61,891 bases of DNA, taken from assembly GCA_025362975.1 (NCBI GenBank), contig JANYES010000006.1, forward strand, positions 1 to 61,891, in the 5' to 3' direction. This stretch comes from Alphaproteobacteria bacterium (GTDB lineage: Bacteria; Pseudomonadota; Alphaproteobacteria; Rickettsiales; SXRF01). A program made the position numbers and the translations under genes. Each line of letters starts with the position of its first letter. The first letter of the stretch is position 1. The notes below the pieces were generated by a model that ran no database searches, was not told the DNA's origin, and saw only the letters and a program-made list of their open reading frames with translations. Of this stretch, positions 26,536 to 35,980 are shown one piece after another.

Positions 26536-27330
26536 ATGAATCAAGCTCCACCCCAATCCTATTCAAAAATGTTGGCCCGCCCGAAAATCCGTTTGTTTGT
26601 CCCTGAGCCTTTTGGCCCGGGCCTGTCATTGCATATTGCGGCGGGGCAATCGCATTATCTGGCGCATGTCATGCGCGCTAAGGAAGGCGACAGCATAGCG
26701 GTGTTTAATGGGCAGGACGGCGAATGGCTGGCGGAAGTGTCGATGGTGGGTAAAAAAGCAGTGACGCTCTCGCTGGTAAGCCAGTTGGCGGCGCAGAAAA
26801 CCACGCCGGATGTCTGGCTCGCCTTCGCACCGATTCGCAATAAGACGGAATTGGTGGTGGAAAAGGCGACCGAGCTGGGCGTCTCGAAATTGCTGCCGGT
26901 GTTCACCCACCACGCCGTGGTCAAAAGCGTTAATATGGAAAAGTTAAAGGCACATGCTATTGAAGCGGCAGAACAATGCCAGCGCCATGATGTGCCGCAG
27001 ATCACCGAGCATAAGGATCTTTCAGTGCTGCTCGGCGCGTGGCCGAAGGACCGCATCTTGCTGTTTGCCGATGAAAGTGGACACGGCGAAAACCTGCACA
27101 CACTCCTGCACACACTCCTGCCAACACTGCTGCCCGGAAAATTCGGACTTTTAATTGGCCCTGAGGGTGGTTTTTCGGCAGACGAGCACCATATGTTACG
27201 CATTGTTGCACAGGTGAAGGCGTTTGGCATGGGCCCCCGCATCCTGCGCGCCGACACGGCGGCGACCGCCGCGCTTGCATGTATCCTCTCGCAGGTAGGC
27301 GACTGGGACGCGAGGCCGAATTTTACTTAA
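26536..27330 (+). CDS. rsmE: 16S rRNA (uracil-1498-N3)-methyltransferase
   Basis: A 264-residue SPOUT methyltransferase that modifies U1498 of 16S rRNA. Family marks are HYLAHVMRAKEGD (N-terminal PUA-like region), KTELVVEKATELGVSKLLPV, EAAEQC, and the C-terminal SAM knot LLIGPEGGFSADE and GPRILRADTAATAAL. AAGGCAT precedes the start codon. An in-frame triple repeat of a 12-base unit (LHTLLHTLLPTLL) lengthens the protein slightly compared with usual 240-250 residues. The gene is followed 12 bases later by gshA. Confidence 0.95.
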   Translation: MNQAPPQSYSKMLARPKIRLFVPEPFGPGLSLHIAAGQSHYLAHVMRAKEGDSIAVFNGQDGEWLAEVSMVGKKAVTLSLVSQLAAQKTTPDVWLAFAPIRNKTELVVEKATELGVSKLLPVFTHHAVVKSVNMEKLKAHAIEAAEQCQRHDVPQITEHKDLSVLLGAWPKDRILLFADESGHGENLHTLLHTLLPTLLPGKFGLLIGPEGGFSADEHHMLRIVAQVKAFGMGPRILRADTAATAALACILSQVGDWDARPNFT

Positions 27331-27342
27331 GAAAGAAAAGAT

Positions 27343-28605
27343 ATGACCGATATTCTCCAGCTGCTGAAAAAATTAGAAGAAGAACAGAGCAGCGAGATCG
27401 AGCAATGGTTCAGCCAGCAACGGGGCGCCGGGCATCCGTTTATTTATTCCTCCGTCGATTTACGCCATTCCGGCTACAAGTTGGCGCCTGTCGATACCAA
27501 CTTATATCCGGCTGGGTTCAACAATTTGTCGCCTGCCGCGCGCGTTCGCGCTTCGCGTTTTTTGCAGCAATTTCTTGAAGAGCGCCACGGGTCGGCGAAG
27601 AAGGTGTTGATCATTCCGGAAAACCATACGCGCAACCTTTCCTATCTTGAAAATCTCGCCACGCTGATGACACTCTTTGAAAACGCAGGCGCGGAAGTCC
27701 AGCTCGGTAGCCTTGCGGCACTGACAGGCGAGCCGATTGTGCTGGTGTCGCCGTCCGGGCGCGAATTGATCGAACATCCGCTGAAGCGCGACGGTGCTAC
27801 GCTGAAACTGGAAAATGGATTCACCCCCGATGTGGTCGTGCTCAACAACGACATGACGGCGGGCAGCCCCGAGATTCTCGCAGGCATCACCCAACCACTG
27901 TTGCCGCCACCGGGCATGGGCTGGCATCGCCGCCGCAAGAGCGTACATTTTGCTGAATACCGCGCGCTGGTGGATGATTTCTGTGCGTGCTTTAAGCTTG
28001 ATCCGTGGTTGCTGAGCGCGGAATTTTACCAGTGCGGGTTTATCGAGTTTAAAGAACGTACCGGGCTGGACGCGCTGGCCAAGGGCATTGAAAAAGTGCT
28101 CACGAAAGTCAAAGAAAAATACGCCGAATACGGCATCAAGGACGAACCTTACGTCTTTGTCAAAGCAGATAGCGGCACGTATGGGATGGGTATCATGACC
28201 ATCCGTTCGCCGGAGGAAGTCTTCGAGATGAACAAGAAAGAACGCAACAAAATGCAGGTCATCAAAGAGGGCACGCAGGTGAGCGAAGTGATTATTCAAG
28301 AAGGCGTGCCAACGCTCGACCTCGTACAGGGGAAACCCGCCGAGCCAATGATTTACCTGATCGATGGCATCCCCGTCGGCGGCATGTTCCGCTTTAACGG
28401 CGAGCGCGACGCGTATGGCAATTTGAACGCGTCGGGCATGGAATTCACTGGCATGTGCGACGAGATGGAATCGCTGGCCGACCCGTGGAAAAAGATAGAT
28501 GCGTGCAACTTCCGCAGCTTCGGTATTTTAGCGGCTATTGCAGCGCTGGCGTGCGCGCGCGAGGATTACGACAGCGTCAATCCCGCCAAAATCGCCAATG
28601 GCTGA
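27343..28605 (+). CDS. gshA: Glutamate-cysteine ligase (proteobacterial GshA type)
   Basis: A 420-residue enzyme making gamma-glutamylcysteine, the first step of glutathione synthesis. It matches the Acidithiobacillus-type GshA family: FIYSSVDLRHSGYKLAPVDTN, FPxGFNNL-like YPAGFNNLSP, VLIIPENHTRN, and YVFVKADSGTYGMGIMTIRS near the ATP site. AAGAAAAGATATG gives a modest ribosome site. The next gene starts inside its last codons, so they are co-translated, although that product is a membrane glycosyltransferase with no obvious link to glutathione. Confidence 0.88.
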   Translation: MTDILQLLKKLEEEQSSEIEQWFSQQRGAGHPFIYSSVDLRHSGYKLAPVDTNLYPAGFNNLSPAARVRASRFLQQFLEERHGSAKKVLIIPENHTRNLSYLENLATLMTLFENAGAEVQLGSLAALTGEPIVLVSPSGRELIEHPLKRDGATLKLENGFTPDVVVLNNDMTAGSPEILAGITQPLLPPPGMGWHRRRKSVHFAEYRALVDDFCACFKLDPWLLSAEFYQCGFIEFKERTGLDALAKGIEKVLTKVKEKYAEYGIKDEPYVFVKADSGTYGMGIMTIRSPEEVFEMNKKERNKMQVIKEGTQVSEVIIQEGVPTLDLVQGKPAEPMIYLIDGIPVGGMFRFNGERDAYGNLNASGMEFTGMCDEMESLADPWKKIDACNFRSFGILAAIAALACAREDYDSVNPAKIANG

Positions 28606-30244
28606 GCTGGAGAAAAAAAATTGGTGGCCGCCGGGGTATATCATCGCGCAGGCGGTGGTGTTTGCGGTGGTGGCGCTGTATTGCAACCGGAATTTCTTTG
28701 AAGACGATTCTTTCATTTCGCTGCGCTTTGCCAAAAATTTGATCGAGGGCAAGGGGCTGGTGTGGAACGCGGGCGTGCGGTTGGAAGGTTATACGAATTT
28801 CCTACTGATTATGCTGGTAAGCGCCCTTGGCAAGCTGGGCATTGATTTGGTGACTGCGAACCGCTTGGTGGGATTCGCGGCGTTCGGCGGCACGGTGTGG
28901 GTGATGCATCATTACATGCGGGCGCATACGGCGCTGCGCTCTTACGGTGAGTCGGTGGCGAGTGCGCTGGCGCTGAGTCTGGTGGTCTCGTCAATTCCGC
29001 TTCTGGCTTGGTGCTTCGGCGGTCTGGAAGGCGATCTGATGGCGTTTTTTGTGACGCTTTCGCTGTGCAATGCGCTGCGGTTGATTGAGGGCAGGGGCAA
29101 AGATCGCGAGGCGGGATGGCTGGGTTTTGGCTTTGCGCTGGCGGCATGCACGCGGCCTGAAGGCGCGTTGCTTTTTGCGTTTACGGGCGCATTTTTAGCA
29201 TTGTTGTGGGTGACGCGCTGGGCGCCGATTCGGTTTCGCCAGCTGGTGATTGCGGCGAATTGTTTTGCGATTATGTACCTGCCGTATACGGGCTGGCGCA
29301 TTTGGTATTTCGGGGAGTTTCTGCCCAATACGTATTACGCGAAGGAATATCATGTCGCACATGAGATCATCGCGCGGTTCGGCAAGCTGTATGTAGGCAG
29401 CTACCTGCTCGCGCCGCCGGCGCTTCCGGTGCTGGCGGGGGTGATGCTGGTGCTGGCGGGGGTCAGTGGCAGGCTGACGGCGGCTGCGGTGTTTCTTGCG
29501 TCATTCATTGTGTTTTTCTTCGGCTTTATTTATTCGGTCGGCGGGGATTTTATGCCGTATTTCCGCTTCATGCTGCCGATCGTGCCGGTGCAGGCGTTGC
29601 TGGTGTATCACTGCGGGGTGTTGTTGATGCGTAACGGCAAGCCGCTATGGCTGCGCAACATGTCGACGATTATTCTGGTGATGATGGTGATGCAGTTTGC
29701 GCTGGTGGAGGAGGAAAAGCCGATCTCGCGCGGGGCGCTGTCGGGGGCGGCGGTTGCCAAATATATCGATGAGAACTGGCCGCATGGGTCGGTGATTGCG
29801 ATCAATCCGGCGGGGGCGCTGCCTTACATGGATAATGATTATCATTATATCGACATGCTGGGGTTGAACGACAGGCATATCGCGCATACCAGCGTCGACA
29901 GGCTCGAAGTGCAAAGCCAGACGGTGATCGGACATCTGAAGGGCGACGGGGCGTATGTGCTCGCGCGCAAGCCGAACTATATTATTTTCAGCGATGTATG
30001 GGGAGCGCCGGGGCCGTGGTTTATCAGCGACGTGCAGATGAGCCGGAGGCCGGAGTTTATGAGCGATTACGAGCGTGTGGAAGTCTACGTCACGCCACCG
30101 GCGGAGCTGCTCGATGAGCTGAAACGCACGCGCGACCGCACGCTGAAAGCCGCTGCCGAAGGCTGGGCGAACCCTAACGCCATCGGGCCGATTATGGACG
30201 AGCAGGACCGGGTGCGGTTTATCTATTTTAAGCGGAAGCATTAA
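28598..30244 (+). CDS. GT-C membrane glycosyltransferase-like protein
   Basis: The ATG at 28598 lies within the gshA stop region (8-base overlap); longer forms would run deep into gshA. The 548-residue product begins with a membrane helix followed by FFEDDSFISLRFAKNLIEGK and GLVWNAGVRLEGYTNF, the typical first loop of arabinofuranosyl/mannosyl-transferase-like GT-C proteins, where the DD is catalytic. About ten membrane helices follow, then a soluble periplasmic tail. It likely uses a polyprenyl-phosphate sugar; acceptor unknown. Confidence 0.78.
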   Translation: MAELEKKNWWPPGYIIAQAVVFAVVALYCNRNFFEDDSFISLRFAKNLIEGKGLVWNAGVRLEGYTNFLLIMLVSALGKLGIDLVTANRLVGFAAFGGTVWVMHHYMRAHTALRSYGESVASALALSLVVSSIPLLAWCFGGLEGDLMAFFVTLSLCNALRLIEGRGKDREAGWLGFGFALAACTRPEGALLFAFTGAFLALLWVTRWAPIRFRQLVIAANCFAIMYLPYTGWRIWYFGEFLPNTYYAKEYHVAHEIIARFGKLYVGSYLLAPPALPVLAGVMLVLAGVSGRLTAAAVFLASFIVFFFGFIYSVGGDFMPYFRFMLPIVPVQALLVYHCGVLLMRNGKPLWLRNMSTIILVMMVMQFALVEEEKPISRGALSGAAVAKYIDENWPHGSVIAINPAGALPYMDNDYHYIDMLGLNDRHIAHTSVDRLEVQSQTVIGHLKGDGAYVLARKPNYIIFSDVWGAPGPWFISDVQMSRRPEFMSDYERVEVYVTPPAELLDELKRTRDRTLKAAAEGWANPNAIGPIMDEQDRVRFIYFKRKH

Positions 30245-30265
30245 CGGTCGTTATACCCCGCCTTT

Positions 30266-30378
30266 TCATCATACCCGCAAAGGCGGGTATCCAATCCACC
30301 TCGCGGTAGCGAGGGTAAAAGTATTTTCCCGCGCAGACGCGCTCCGCATTGGATCCCCGCCTTTACGGGGATGACGGG
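30266..30378. repeat. Dispersed palindromic repeat, copy 1
   Basis: A ~110 base intergenic unit between two convergent genes: outer arms ATACCCGCAAAGGCGGGTAT and ATCCCCGCCTTTACGGGGAT (each itself a hairpin), inner CCAATCCACCTCGC... and GCATTGGATCC. The same unit occurs in reverse orientation at 59184-59291 with most bases kept, so it is a mobile-type REP/BIME-like element. It may also act as a bidirectional transcription terminator here. Confidence 0.8.
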
Positions 30379-31635
30379 TTAAACAGCGAGTTTTGCCTGC
30401 AATTCATCATACGGCATGAGTTTCGACACGTCGCCGAGTGCGGCGATGGTGAGCTTGCCGGAGGCGATGGATTTGCTCAGGCGGATGAGATCGGCCTTGG
30501 TGATGGCGTCGATGCGGGTGGTGATGTCGCTGGCCTGACGGTATTCGTCGAACATCAGCAAATGGCGGCCGATCCATGTGGCGACGGTCTGGGGGGCTTC
30601 GCGGGCCATGAGGAGTTCGGCGCGGTGCTGGTTTTTGGCGCGTTGGATTTCTTCATCGGAGATGGATGCGCCCATGCTGGCTATCTGTTCGCAGAGCACG
30701 GCGGAAAGCTCACCGGCGCGTTCGGGCGCGGCCGCCGCGTGGACGCTTAGGATGCCGCAATCTTCATAGGCGGAGCCCATTGAATAGACGGAGTAGGCAA
30801 GGCCGCGCTTTTCGCGGACTTCCTGAAACAGGCGCGATGACATGCCGCCGCCGAGGATGCTGGCGTAGATTTGCAGCGTGTAATAATCGGGCGTGTGCAT
30901 GGTGACGGTGGGCAGGCCGAAAATGAGATGGAGCTGCTCAAGGTCGCGCTCGATGCGCGCATCGCCTCCGCCATAATTGGCGATGTCGAAATCGGGGCCG
31001 AGCGGATGTGAGGGGAGGTTAAAATACTGATCGGCAAGCGAAACGAACTCATCGTGGTCAATATTGCCGGCGGCGGTGAGCACCATGCGGCCCGGACGGT
31101 AGTGGGTATGCATGTAGCTGATTAAATCGTCGCGGGTGTAGGAGGCTACGCGTTCTTCGGAGCTTAAAATCGAACGGCCCAGCGGCTGGTTGGGGAAGGC
31201 GGTTTCGTCGAAATAATCCATGATGAGATCGTCAGGCGTGTCGAAATGCATGGCGATTTCCTGAATGATGACGTCCTTCTCGCGGGCGAGCTCTGCTTCG
31301 TCGAACACGGAATTCTGCATGATGTCGCCGAGGATATCGACGGCGAGGCCCACATCCTGCTTCAGCACCTTGGCGTAATAGACGGTCAGCTCCATCGAAG
31401 TGTAGGCGTTGATCTGGCCGCCGACATTGTCGAAGGCTTCGGCGATGTCGCGGGCGGAACGGGTTTTGGTGCCTTTGAAGGCCATATGTTCGAGCAAATG
31501 CGAGATGCCGTTTTCTTCCTTGCCTTCGTAGCGCGCGCCGACGCCGCAATTGACGGCGACCGCGACGCTTTCAACGCCGGGTAAGAATTCGGTCGCGATG
31601 CGGAAACCGTTAGGCAGGGTGGTAAGTTTGTACAT
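30379..31635 (-). CDS. M16-family zinc metallopeptidase (processing-peptidase-like)
   Basis: The ATG at 31635 is chosen since a longer form would overlap the upstream gene by 40 bases. The 418-residue protein starts KLTTLPNGFRI and has the inverted zinc motif HLLEHMAFKGT (HxxEH) at about 48 and the downstream Glu (ELTVYYAKVLKQD) seen in bacterial PqqL/YmxG-like and mitochondrial processing-peptidase beta proteins. RGLAYSVYSMGSAYEDCG is the typical second-half substrate loop. It probably degrades peptides in the cytosol or periplasm; no signal peptide is evident. It follows the acetyltransferase gene by 2 bases. Confidence 0.92.
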   Translation of the reverse strand: MYKLTTLPNGFRIATEFLPGVESVAVAVNCGVGARYEGKEENGISHLLEHMAFKGTKTRSARDIAEAFDNVGGQINAYTSMELTVYYAKVLKQDVGLAVDILGDIMQNSVFDEAELAREKDVIIQEIAMHFDTPDDLIMDYFDETAFPNQPLGRSILSSEERVASYTRDDLISYMHTHYRPGRMVLTAAGNIDHDEFVSLADQYFNLPSHPLGPDFDIANYGGGDARIERDLEQLHLIFGLPTVTMHTPDYYTLQIYASILGGGMSSRLFQEVREKRGLAYSVYSMGSAYEDCGILSVHAAAAPERAGELSAVLCEQIASMGASISDEEIQRAKNQHRAELLMAREAPQTVATWIGRHLLMFDEYRQASDITTRIDAITKADLIRLSKSIASGKLTIAALGDVSKLMPYDELQAKLAV

Positions 31636-31637
31636 TT

Positions 31638-32165
31638 TTAATTGTCCGTCAGGGGCATGGAAAAGAGGCAGTCGCAAAAATCCCAGTCGCCCATTTTGAC
31701 GGGGACTTCGTCGATTTTAGAAAAGCCCATATGTTCGTAGAACTGGTGCGCGGGTGTGTTCTTTGCGTTGGCGAGCACGCGGATTTCAGAGGCAGGAAGG
31801 AGTGAGGCCACCGCCGCATGCATCATGCGCACGCCGATGCGCTTGCCGGTTTGCGCAGCGTCGACATAGAGTTTTTTCAGCCAGATGATATCGTCTTCGA
31901 GATATGCGGAGGAATAGGCGACCGGCATGATGTCGAGATAGCCGACATAGAACTGGTGGCCGGCTTTCATTTCGGCTTCGAGGTTCTCGTAGTTGTAGAT
32001 TTTATCGAGCATATTGCGGATCTGCTCTGGCGTCAGGATGTCCTTGTAGGCATCCGGCCAGATGCGGTGGGCGAGCATGATGACATGCGCCAGCGTGTCG
32101 CGTTTTTCCACTTGGGTGATGGTGAGGACCGGATCGGCCACGGCGGCGGTATCAGCTTCGTGCAT
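31638..32165 (-). CDS. GNAT-family N-acetyltransferase
   Basis: A 175-residue protein with the GNAT plan: FYVGYLDIMPVAYSSAYL strand pair, LKKLYVDAAQTGKRIGVRMM (acetyl-CoA pyrophosphate loop Q-T-G-K-R-I-G), and ANAKNTPAHQFYEHMGFSK. The substrate may be a small molecule or a protein N-terminus. The gene overlaps the end of thrC by 14 bases and precedes the M16 gene by 2, so the three form one transcript. Confidence 0.85.
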   Translation of the reverse strand: MHEADTAAVADPVLTITQVEKRDTLAHVIMLAHRIWPDAYKDILTPEQIRNMLDKIYNYENLEAEMKAGHQFYVGYLDIMPVAYSSAYLEDDIIWLKKLYVDAAQTGKRIGVRMMHAAVASLLPASEIRVLANAKNTPAHQFYEHMGFSKIDEVPVKMGDWDFCDCLFSMPLTDN

Positions 32166-33540
32166 TGATAAACTCTTTGACCTTTTCGAGATCGGCGGGC
32201 AGCTCGTCGCAGCGTTCCTTGCGGGTAAAAAGGTCTTTCATGTGTGGTGGGAGTTCCGGCATGATGCCCGCAGCCGCGCGCACGGCTGCGGGGAATTTCG
32301 CCGGATGGGCGGTGCCCAGCACGATGAGCGGCGCGGAGGTTTTGCGGCGGCAGCGCTGGCCGGCGGCGAGGCCCACGGCGGTGTGCGGGTCGAGTAATTC
32401 GCCGGTGGTGTTGAAGGTGGTGGCGATGGTGCGCTTGGTGTCTTCGTCGCTGATGGAGCAGCCAGAGAATTCGGCTTTGAAACGGTTCCATGCGAGTGGC
32501 GACAGGGTGAGTTTTTTCTCGGCGCGGAACTTAGTCATCATGTTGGTGATGGCAACACCGTCGCAGTCGTACAAATCGAACAGGAGGCGTTCGAAGTTGC
32601 TGGATATCTGGATGTCCATGCTGGGGCTGAGCGTGGGCACGACTTCTTCCATCGTGTAGGTGCCGGTGAGGAGGCAGCGTGGCAGGATGTCGTTGCTGTT
32701 GCTGGCGATAATGAGCTGGTCGATGCCAAGGCCTAAACGGCGCGCGATGTGGCCCGCATAGATGTCGCCGAAATTGCCGGTGGGGACGGAGAAGCTGACG
32801 TTTTTGGCGGGTGCGCCCAGCGCGAGGGCGGAGTAAAAATAGTACACCGTTTGCGCCACGATGCGCGCCCAGTTGATGGAGTTGACGGCGGTCAGGTGAT
32901 GCTTGCTGCGGAATTCCTGATCGGAGAACAGGCCTTTGACGATGTCCTGGCAATCGTCGAACGTGCCGTCGATGGCGATGTTATGAACGTTTTGTTCGGC
33001 AGCGCTGGTCATCTGGCGGCGCTGTACGTCGGACACGCGGCCCTTGGGGTGCAGGATGTAGATGTCGGCGTTTTTGCGTCCCTGGAACGCGGCAATGGCA
33101 GCAGAACCTGTGTCGCCGGAGGTGGCACCGACGATGACGACTTTGCGCGAGCGCTTGTCGAGGATGTGGTCCATCAGGCGGCCAAGGAACTGCATGGCGA
33201 AATCTTTGAAGGCGAGTGTCGGGCCGTGGAAAAGTTCGAGGATGAAGCTGTGGGCTTCGACCTGTTTCAGCGGGGCGATTGCGGTGTGGCGGAAGGGTTT
33301 GTAGGCTTCGATGATGATGTCCTTCAGCACATCGGGCTTGATCGAGGTGTCGATGAAGCGGGAGATGACGGTGAAAGCGAGTTCGGGGTACGACATCGAC
33401 TGCATGGCGTCGATTTCGGCCATTGAGAATTCCTGAAAATGTTCAGGAACGTATAAACCACCGTCGCTGGCAAGGCCCGCGAGTACGACTTCTTCGAAGG
33501 AGAGGTTGGGAGCAGTGCCGCGCGTTGAAATGTAATTCAT
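32152..33540 (-). CDS. thrC: Threonine synthase
   Basis: A 462-residue PLP enzyme converting O-phosphohomoserine to threonine. The start MNYISTRG is family typical, and the PLP lysine lies in HGPTLAFKDFAMQFLGRL. VGATSGDTGSAAIAAF, SINWARIVAQTVYYF and VPTGNFGDIYAGHIA are the phosphate- and substrate-contacting loops. It is the first gene of a three-gene minus-strand unit (thrC, GNAT, M16 peptidase), a partner set often found in alphaproteobacteria. Confidence 0.97.
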   Translation of the reverse strand: MNYISTRGTAPNLSFEEVVLAGLASDGGLYVPEHFQEFSMAEIDAMQSMSYPELAFTVISRFIDTSIKPDVLKDIIIEAYKPFRHTAIAPLKQVEAHSFILELFHGPTLAFKDFAMQFLGRLMDHILDKRSRKVVIVGATSGDTGSAAIAAFQGRKNADIYILHPKGRVSDVQRRQMTSAAEQNVHNIAIDGTFDDCQDIVKGLFSDQEFRSKHHLTAVNSINWARIVAQTVYYFYSALALGAPAKNVSFSVPTGNFGDIYAGHIARRLGLGIDQLIIASNSNDILPRCLLTGTYTMEEVVPTLSPSMDIQISSNFERLLFDLYDCDGVAITNMMTKFRAEKKLTLSPLAWNRFKAEFSGCSISDEDTKRTIATTFNTTGELLDPHTAVGLAAGQRCRRKTSAPLIVLGTAHPAKFPAAVRAAAGIMPELPPHMKDLFTRKERCDELPADLEKVKEFINARS

Positions 33541-33564
33541 AAGGCCAATCGTTTCGTAAGGGTG

Positions 33565-34404
33565 TTAGCGACAGGAAAAGTTCCGGACTTTGGATTCGTT
33601 GAAGGCGGCCTCGACGGTGGCGCGTTCTTCGGGCGTTGCCTTGAGCGTGTTGAGGAGATGGAAAATGACATGGTCCCATACATGCTGGTCGATGGGTATC
33701 AGGCCGCGTTCGAAAAGGCTGACCGTGCCATGCGAAAGGCCGGATCGTTCTTCGAGCGTATCGATGCTGACGGTGCGGTGCTTTTTTTTGCGCGCTTCCA
33801 CGGAATCGCGCACGATGGGAAAGCCTACGGTTTGGTGCAGCAGACGGCTTTCGCGCAGGTCGATCATGGCGCGGCAGACGGCGGGGCGCGATGAGCGCAA
33901 ATGCTTTGAAGCCGTGGCGCGTGTGGTGATTTCCGTAGGCGTTTCGGACATGGGCAGCACATTGGTGCGGGTGTTGGCGTAGTCGATGCCTTGGGCTATG
34001 AATTCCTTTGTTTTGTCAGCTTCGGGTTCCATGCCGAAATTGGTGGCAATTTGGTGTAGCTGGGCTTCGGACGGAACGATAAGGCCTTTGAGGATTTTTT
34101 CGACGAAGATGAGCTTGACGCCGATCGTGCCGGTGATGCGCATCGCGAAAGCGATGTGCTCCGGCGGATGGCAATTGTCGTTCACTTCGATGTATTCCGA
34201 CAGGCGCGCGCGCTCAAGGGCGTTATGGGCTATCTTGCGGCGCCACAGGTCGATGAATTTCCAGGTCGATTTTTCTTCTTTGAAAAGCGTGTCGAGGCTT
34301 GCGATGAACGGATGGTCGGTGTCCACCTTGGCGCGGGAAACGCGGGTGGGGGCGGCGCCCATGTCGCGGAGGGCGGTATATCGGGGGTGTTGCTGCGCGC
34401 TCAT
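33565..34404 (-). CDS. Helix-turn-helix-like protein, unknown function
   Basis: A 279-residue soluble protein. A likely HTH lies at about 220-245: IDTLEERSGLSHGTVSLFER, with the spacing of Cro/CI-type DNA binding. A second, weaker one may lie near EITTRATASKHLRSSRPAV (about 165-185). The N-terminal half is helical. No effector domain is visible, so its target and signal are unknown. It lies between thrC and the M32 carboxypeptidase on the same strand; the gap to the latter is 1 base, so the two may be co-transcribed. Confidence 0.58.
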   Translation of the reverse strand: MSAQQHPRYTALRDMGAAPTRVSRAKVDTDHPFIASLDTLFKEEKSTWKFIDLWRRKIAHNALERARLSEYIEVNDNCHPPEHIAFAMRITGTIGVKLIFVEKILKGLIVPSEAQLHQIATNFGMEPEADKTKEFIAQGIDYANTRTNVLPMSETPTEITTRATASKHLRSSRPAVCRAMIDLRESRLLHQTVGFPIVRDSVEARKKKHRTVSIDTLEERSGLSHGTVSLFERGLIPIDQHVWDHVIFHLLNTLKATPEERATVEAAFNESKVRNFSCR

Positions 34405-34405
34405 G

Positions 34406-35896
34406 TTACTGCAAATATCTCGATTTCAGGTGCTCCTTGTATAGAGCGCTATTGAGCGTTTGGCCAGTGGCATGTTTGAGCAGATCGGGCGAACTGAAGC
34501 GCGAGGCTTGAGAGTGGATTTTCTTTCCAAGCCATTCAAACAACGGGTGGAATTCGCCCTTACGCAGGAAGCTGCCGAGGTTGGGGATGTCTTTGCGGAT
34601 GCTGGCTACGAGCTGGGCGGCGGTCATGGCGCCGAGGGTGTAGGTGGGGAAGTAACCGAAAGCACCGTCGGGCCAGTGGATGTCTTGCATACAGCCATTT
34701 GCGTCGGTGTCGGGTTTGATGCCAAGGAGTTGCTGCATTTGTTGCGACCATGCTTCGGGCAGGTCTTTGACTTCGAGCTTGCCGGCGATCATGAGTTTTT
34801 CTAGGCGGTAGCGCAGGATGATGTGGGCGGGGTAGGTCGCTTCGTCGGCGTCGACGCGGATGAAGGAGGGTTTTACTCGCGTTACGTGGGTGTAGATGTT
34901 TTCCGGCGACCATTCGGGGCCGTCGACATCAAAGGCGCTGCGCATAAGGGGTGCGGCGTAGGTGAGGAAATCGAGGTTCATGGTGATCTGCATTTCGACG
35001 AGAAGGGACTGGCTTTCGTGGATGCCCATGCCGCGGGCTTCGCCGACGGGCTGGTTCATCCATTTGGCGGGCAGGCCCATTTCGTAGAGCGCGTGGCCGG
35101 TTTCGTGCATGACGCCGAAGAAGCCAGAGAGGAAATCCTTTTCGTCATAACGCGTGGTCAAGCGGATATCGCCGGGAACGCCGCCGCAGAACGGGTGGGT
35201 GGATTCGTCGAGGCGGCCGCGGGTGAAGTCGAAACCGAGCTTTTCCATCATGGTTTTGCCGAGGGATTTTTGCGCGCCTGAGGGGAAGAAGCCGGTGATT
35301 TCCAGCGGTGCGGGTTCTTGCGCCTGTTTGCCCATGACGTCGGAGATGAAGCCCGGGAGGAAGTTGGCGAGGTCGTCGAAAATGCCGTCGATCATGGCGG
35401 AGGTGGCGCCGGGTTCGAACTGGTCGAGGAGTGCGTCATAGGGGGACAGTTTCATGGCTTCGCCCTTGGCGGTCGCAGATTCGCGGATAAGGGCGAGGAC
35501 TTTTTCCTGATAGGGAAGGAATTCTTTAAAGTTGTTTTCCGTGCGGGCCTTGCGCCAGAAAAGTTCAGATTCGTGGCAGGCGTGGCTGATGGCGCTGACC
35601 AGATCGGCGGGGACGGCGGTTTCATGCTGCCATGCGCGCTTCATTTCGCGTAAGTTAGCCTGTTGCCAGTCGTCGAGGACGCCGTGTTCGGATTCGGCTT
35701 TGGCGATAAGGTCGCCGAGCTTGGGCTGGGTGATGATGTCGTGGCATACTTCGGCCAGAGCCGCGAGCTGGGCACCGCGCGCTTCGCCTGAATTCTCGGG
35801 CAACATCGTGGCGTTATCCCAGCCTAGCATGGAGCTTGCTCCGCGAAGGGCGGCATGGGTGCGGAAAATGCTTTCTAACTCGGCGTATGCGGACAT
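34406..35896 (-). CDS. M32-family metallocarboxypeptidase (Taq type)
   Basis: A 496-residue cytosolic zinc carboxypeptidase. The zinc motif HETGH is in FGVMHETGHALYEMG at about 260, with the conserved third ligand Glu in GEARGMGIHESQSLL (about 293-305). SMLGWDNATMLPEN near the N-terminus and IRVDADEATYPAHIILRY are further family signatures, and length is as usual (about 500). It acts on C-terminal residues of peptides. It is last in the series on its side, followed by the HTH-like gene. Confidence 0.94.
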   Translation of the reverse strand: MSAYAELESIFRTHAALRGASSMLGWDNATMLPENSGEARGAQLAALAEVCHDIITQPKLGDLIAKAESEHGVLDDWQQANLREMKRAWQHETAVPADLVSAISHACHESELFWRKARTENNFKEFLPYQEKVLALIRESATAKGEAMKLSPYDALLDQFEPGATSAMIDGIFDDLANFLPGFISDVMGKQAQEPAPLEITGFFPSGAQKSLGKTMMEKLGFDFTRGRLDESTHPFCGGVPGDIRLTTRYDEKDFLSGFFGVMHETGHALYEMGLPAKWMNQPVGEARGMGIHESQSLLVEMQITMNLDFLTYAAPLMRSAFDVDGPEWSPENIYTHVTRVKPSFIRVDADEATYPAHIILRYRLEKLMIAGKLEVKDLPEAWSQQMQQLLGIKPDTDANGCMQDIHWPDGAFGYFPTYTLGAMTAAQLVASIRKDIPNLGSFLRKGEFHPLFEWLGKKIHSQASRFSSPDLLKHATGQTLNSALYKEHLKSRYLQ

Positions 35897-35980
35897 AAAT
35901 AATTTTTCTTAGGCAAAAATGCAAACTATACTAAAATGCAATTAGTTGGACAGGTAAGTCAAACTAATTAGGAGATCGCC

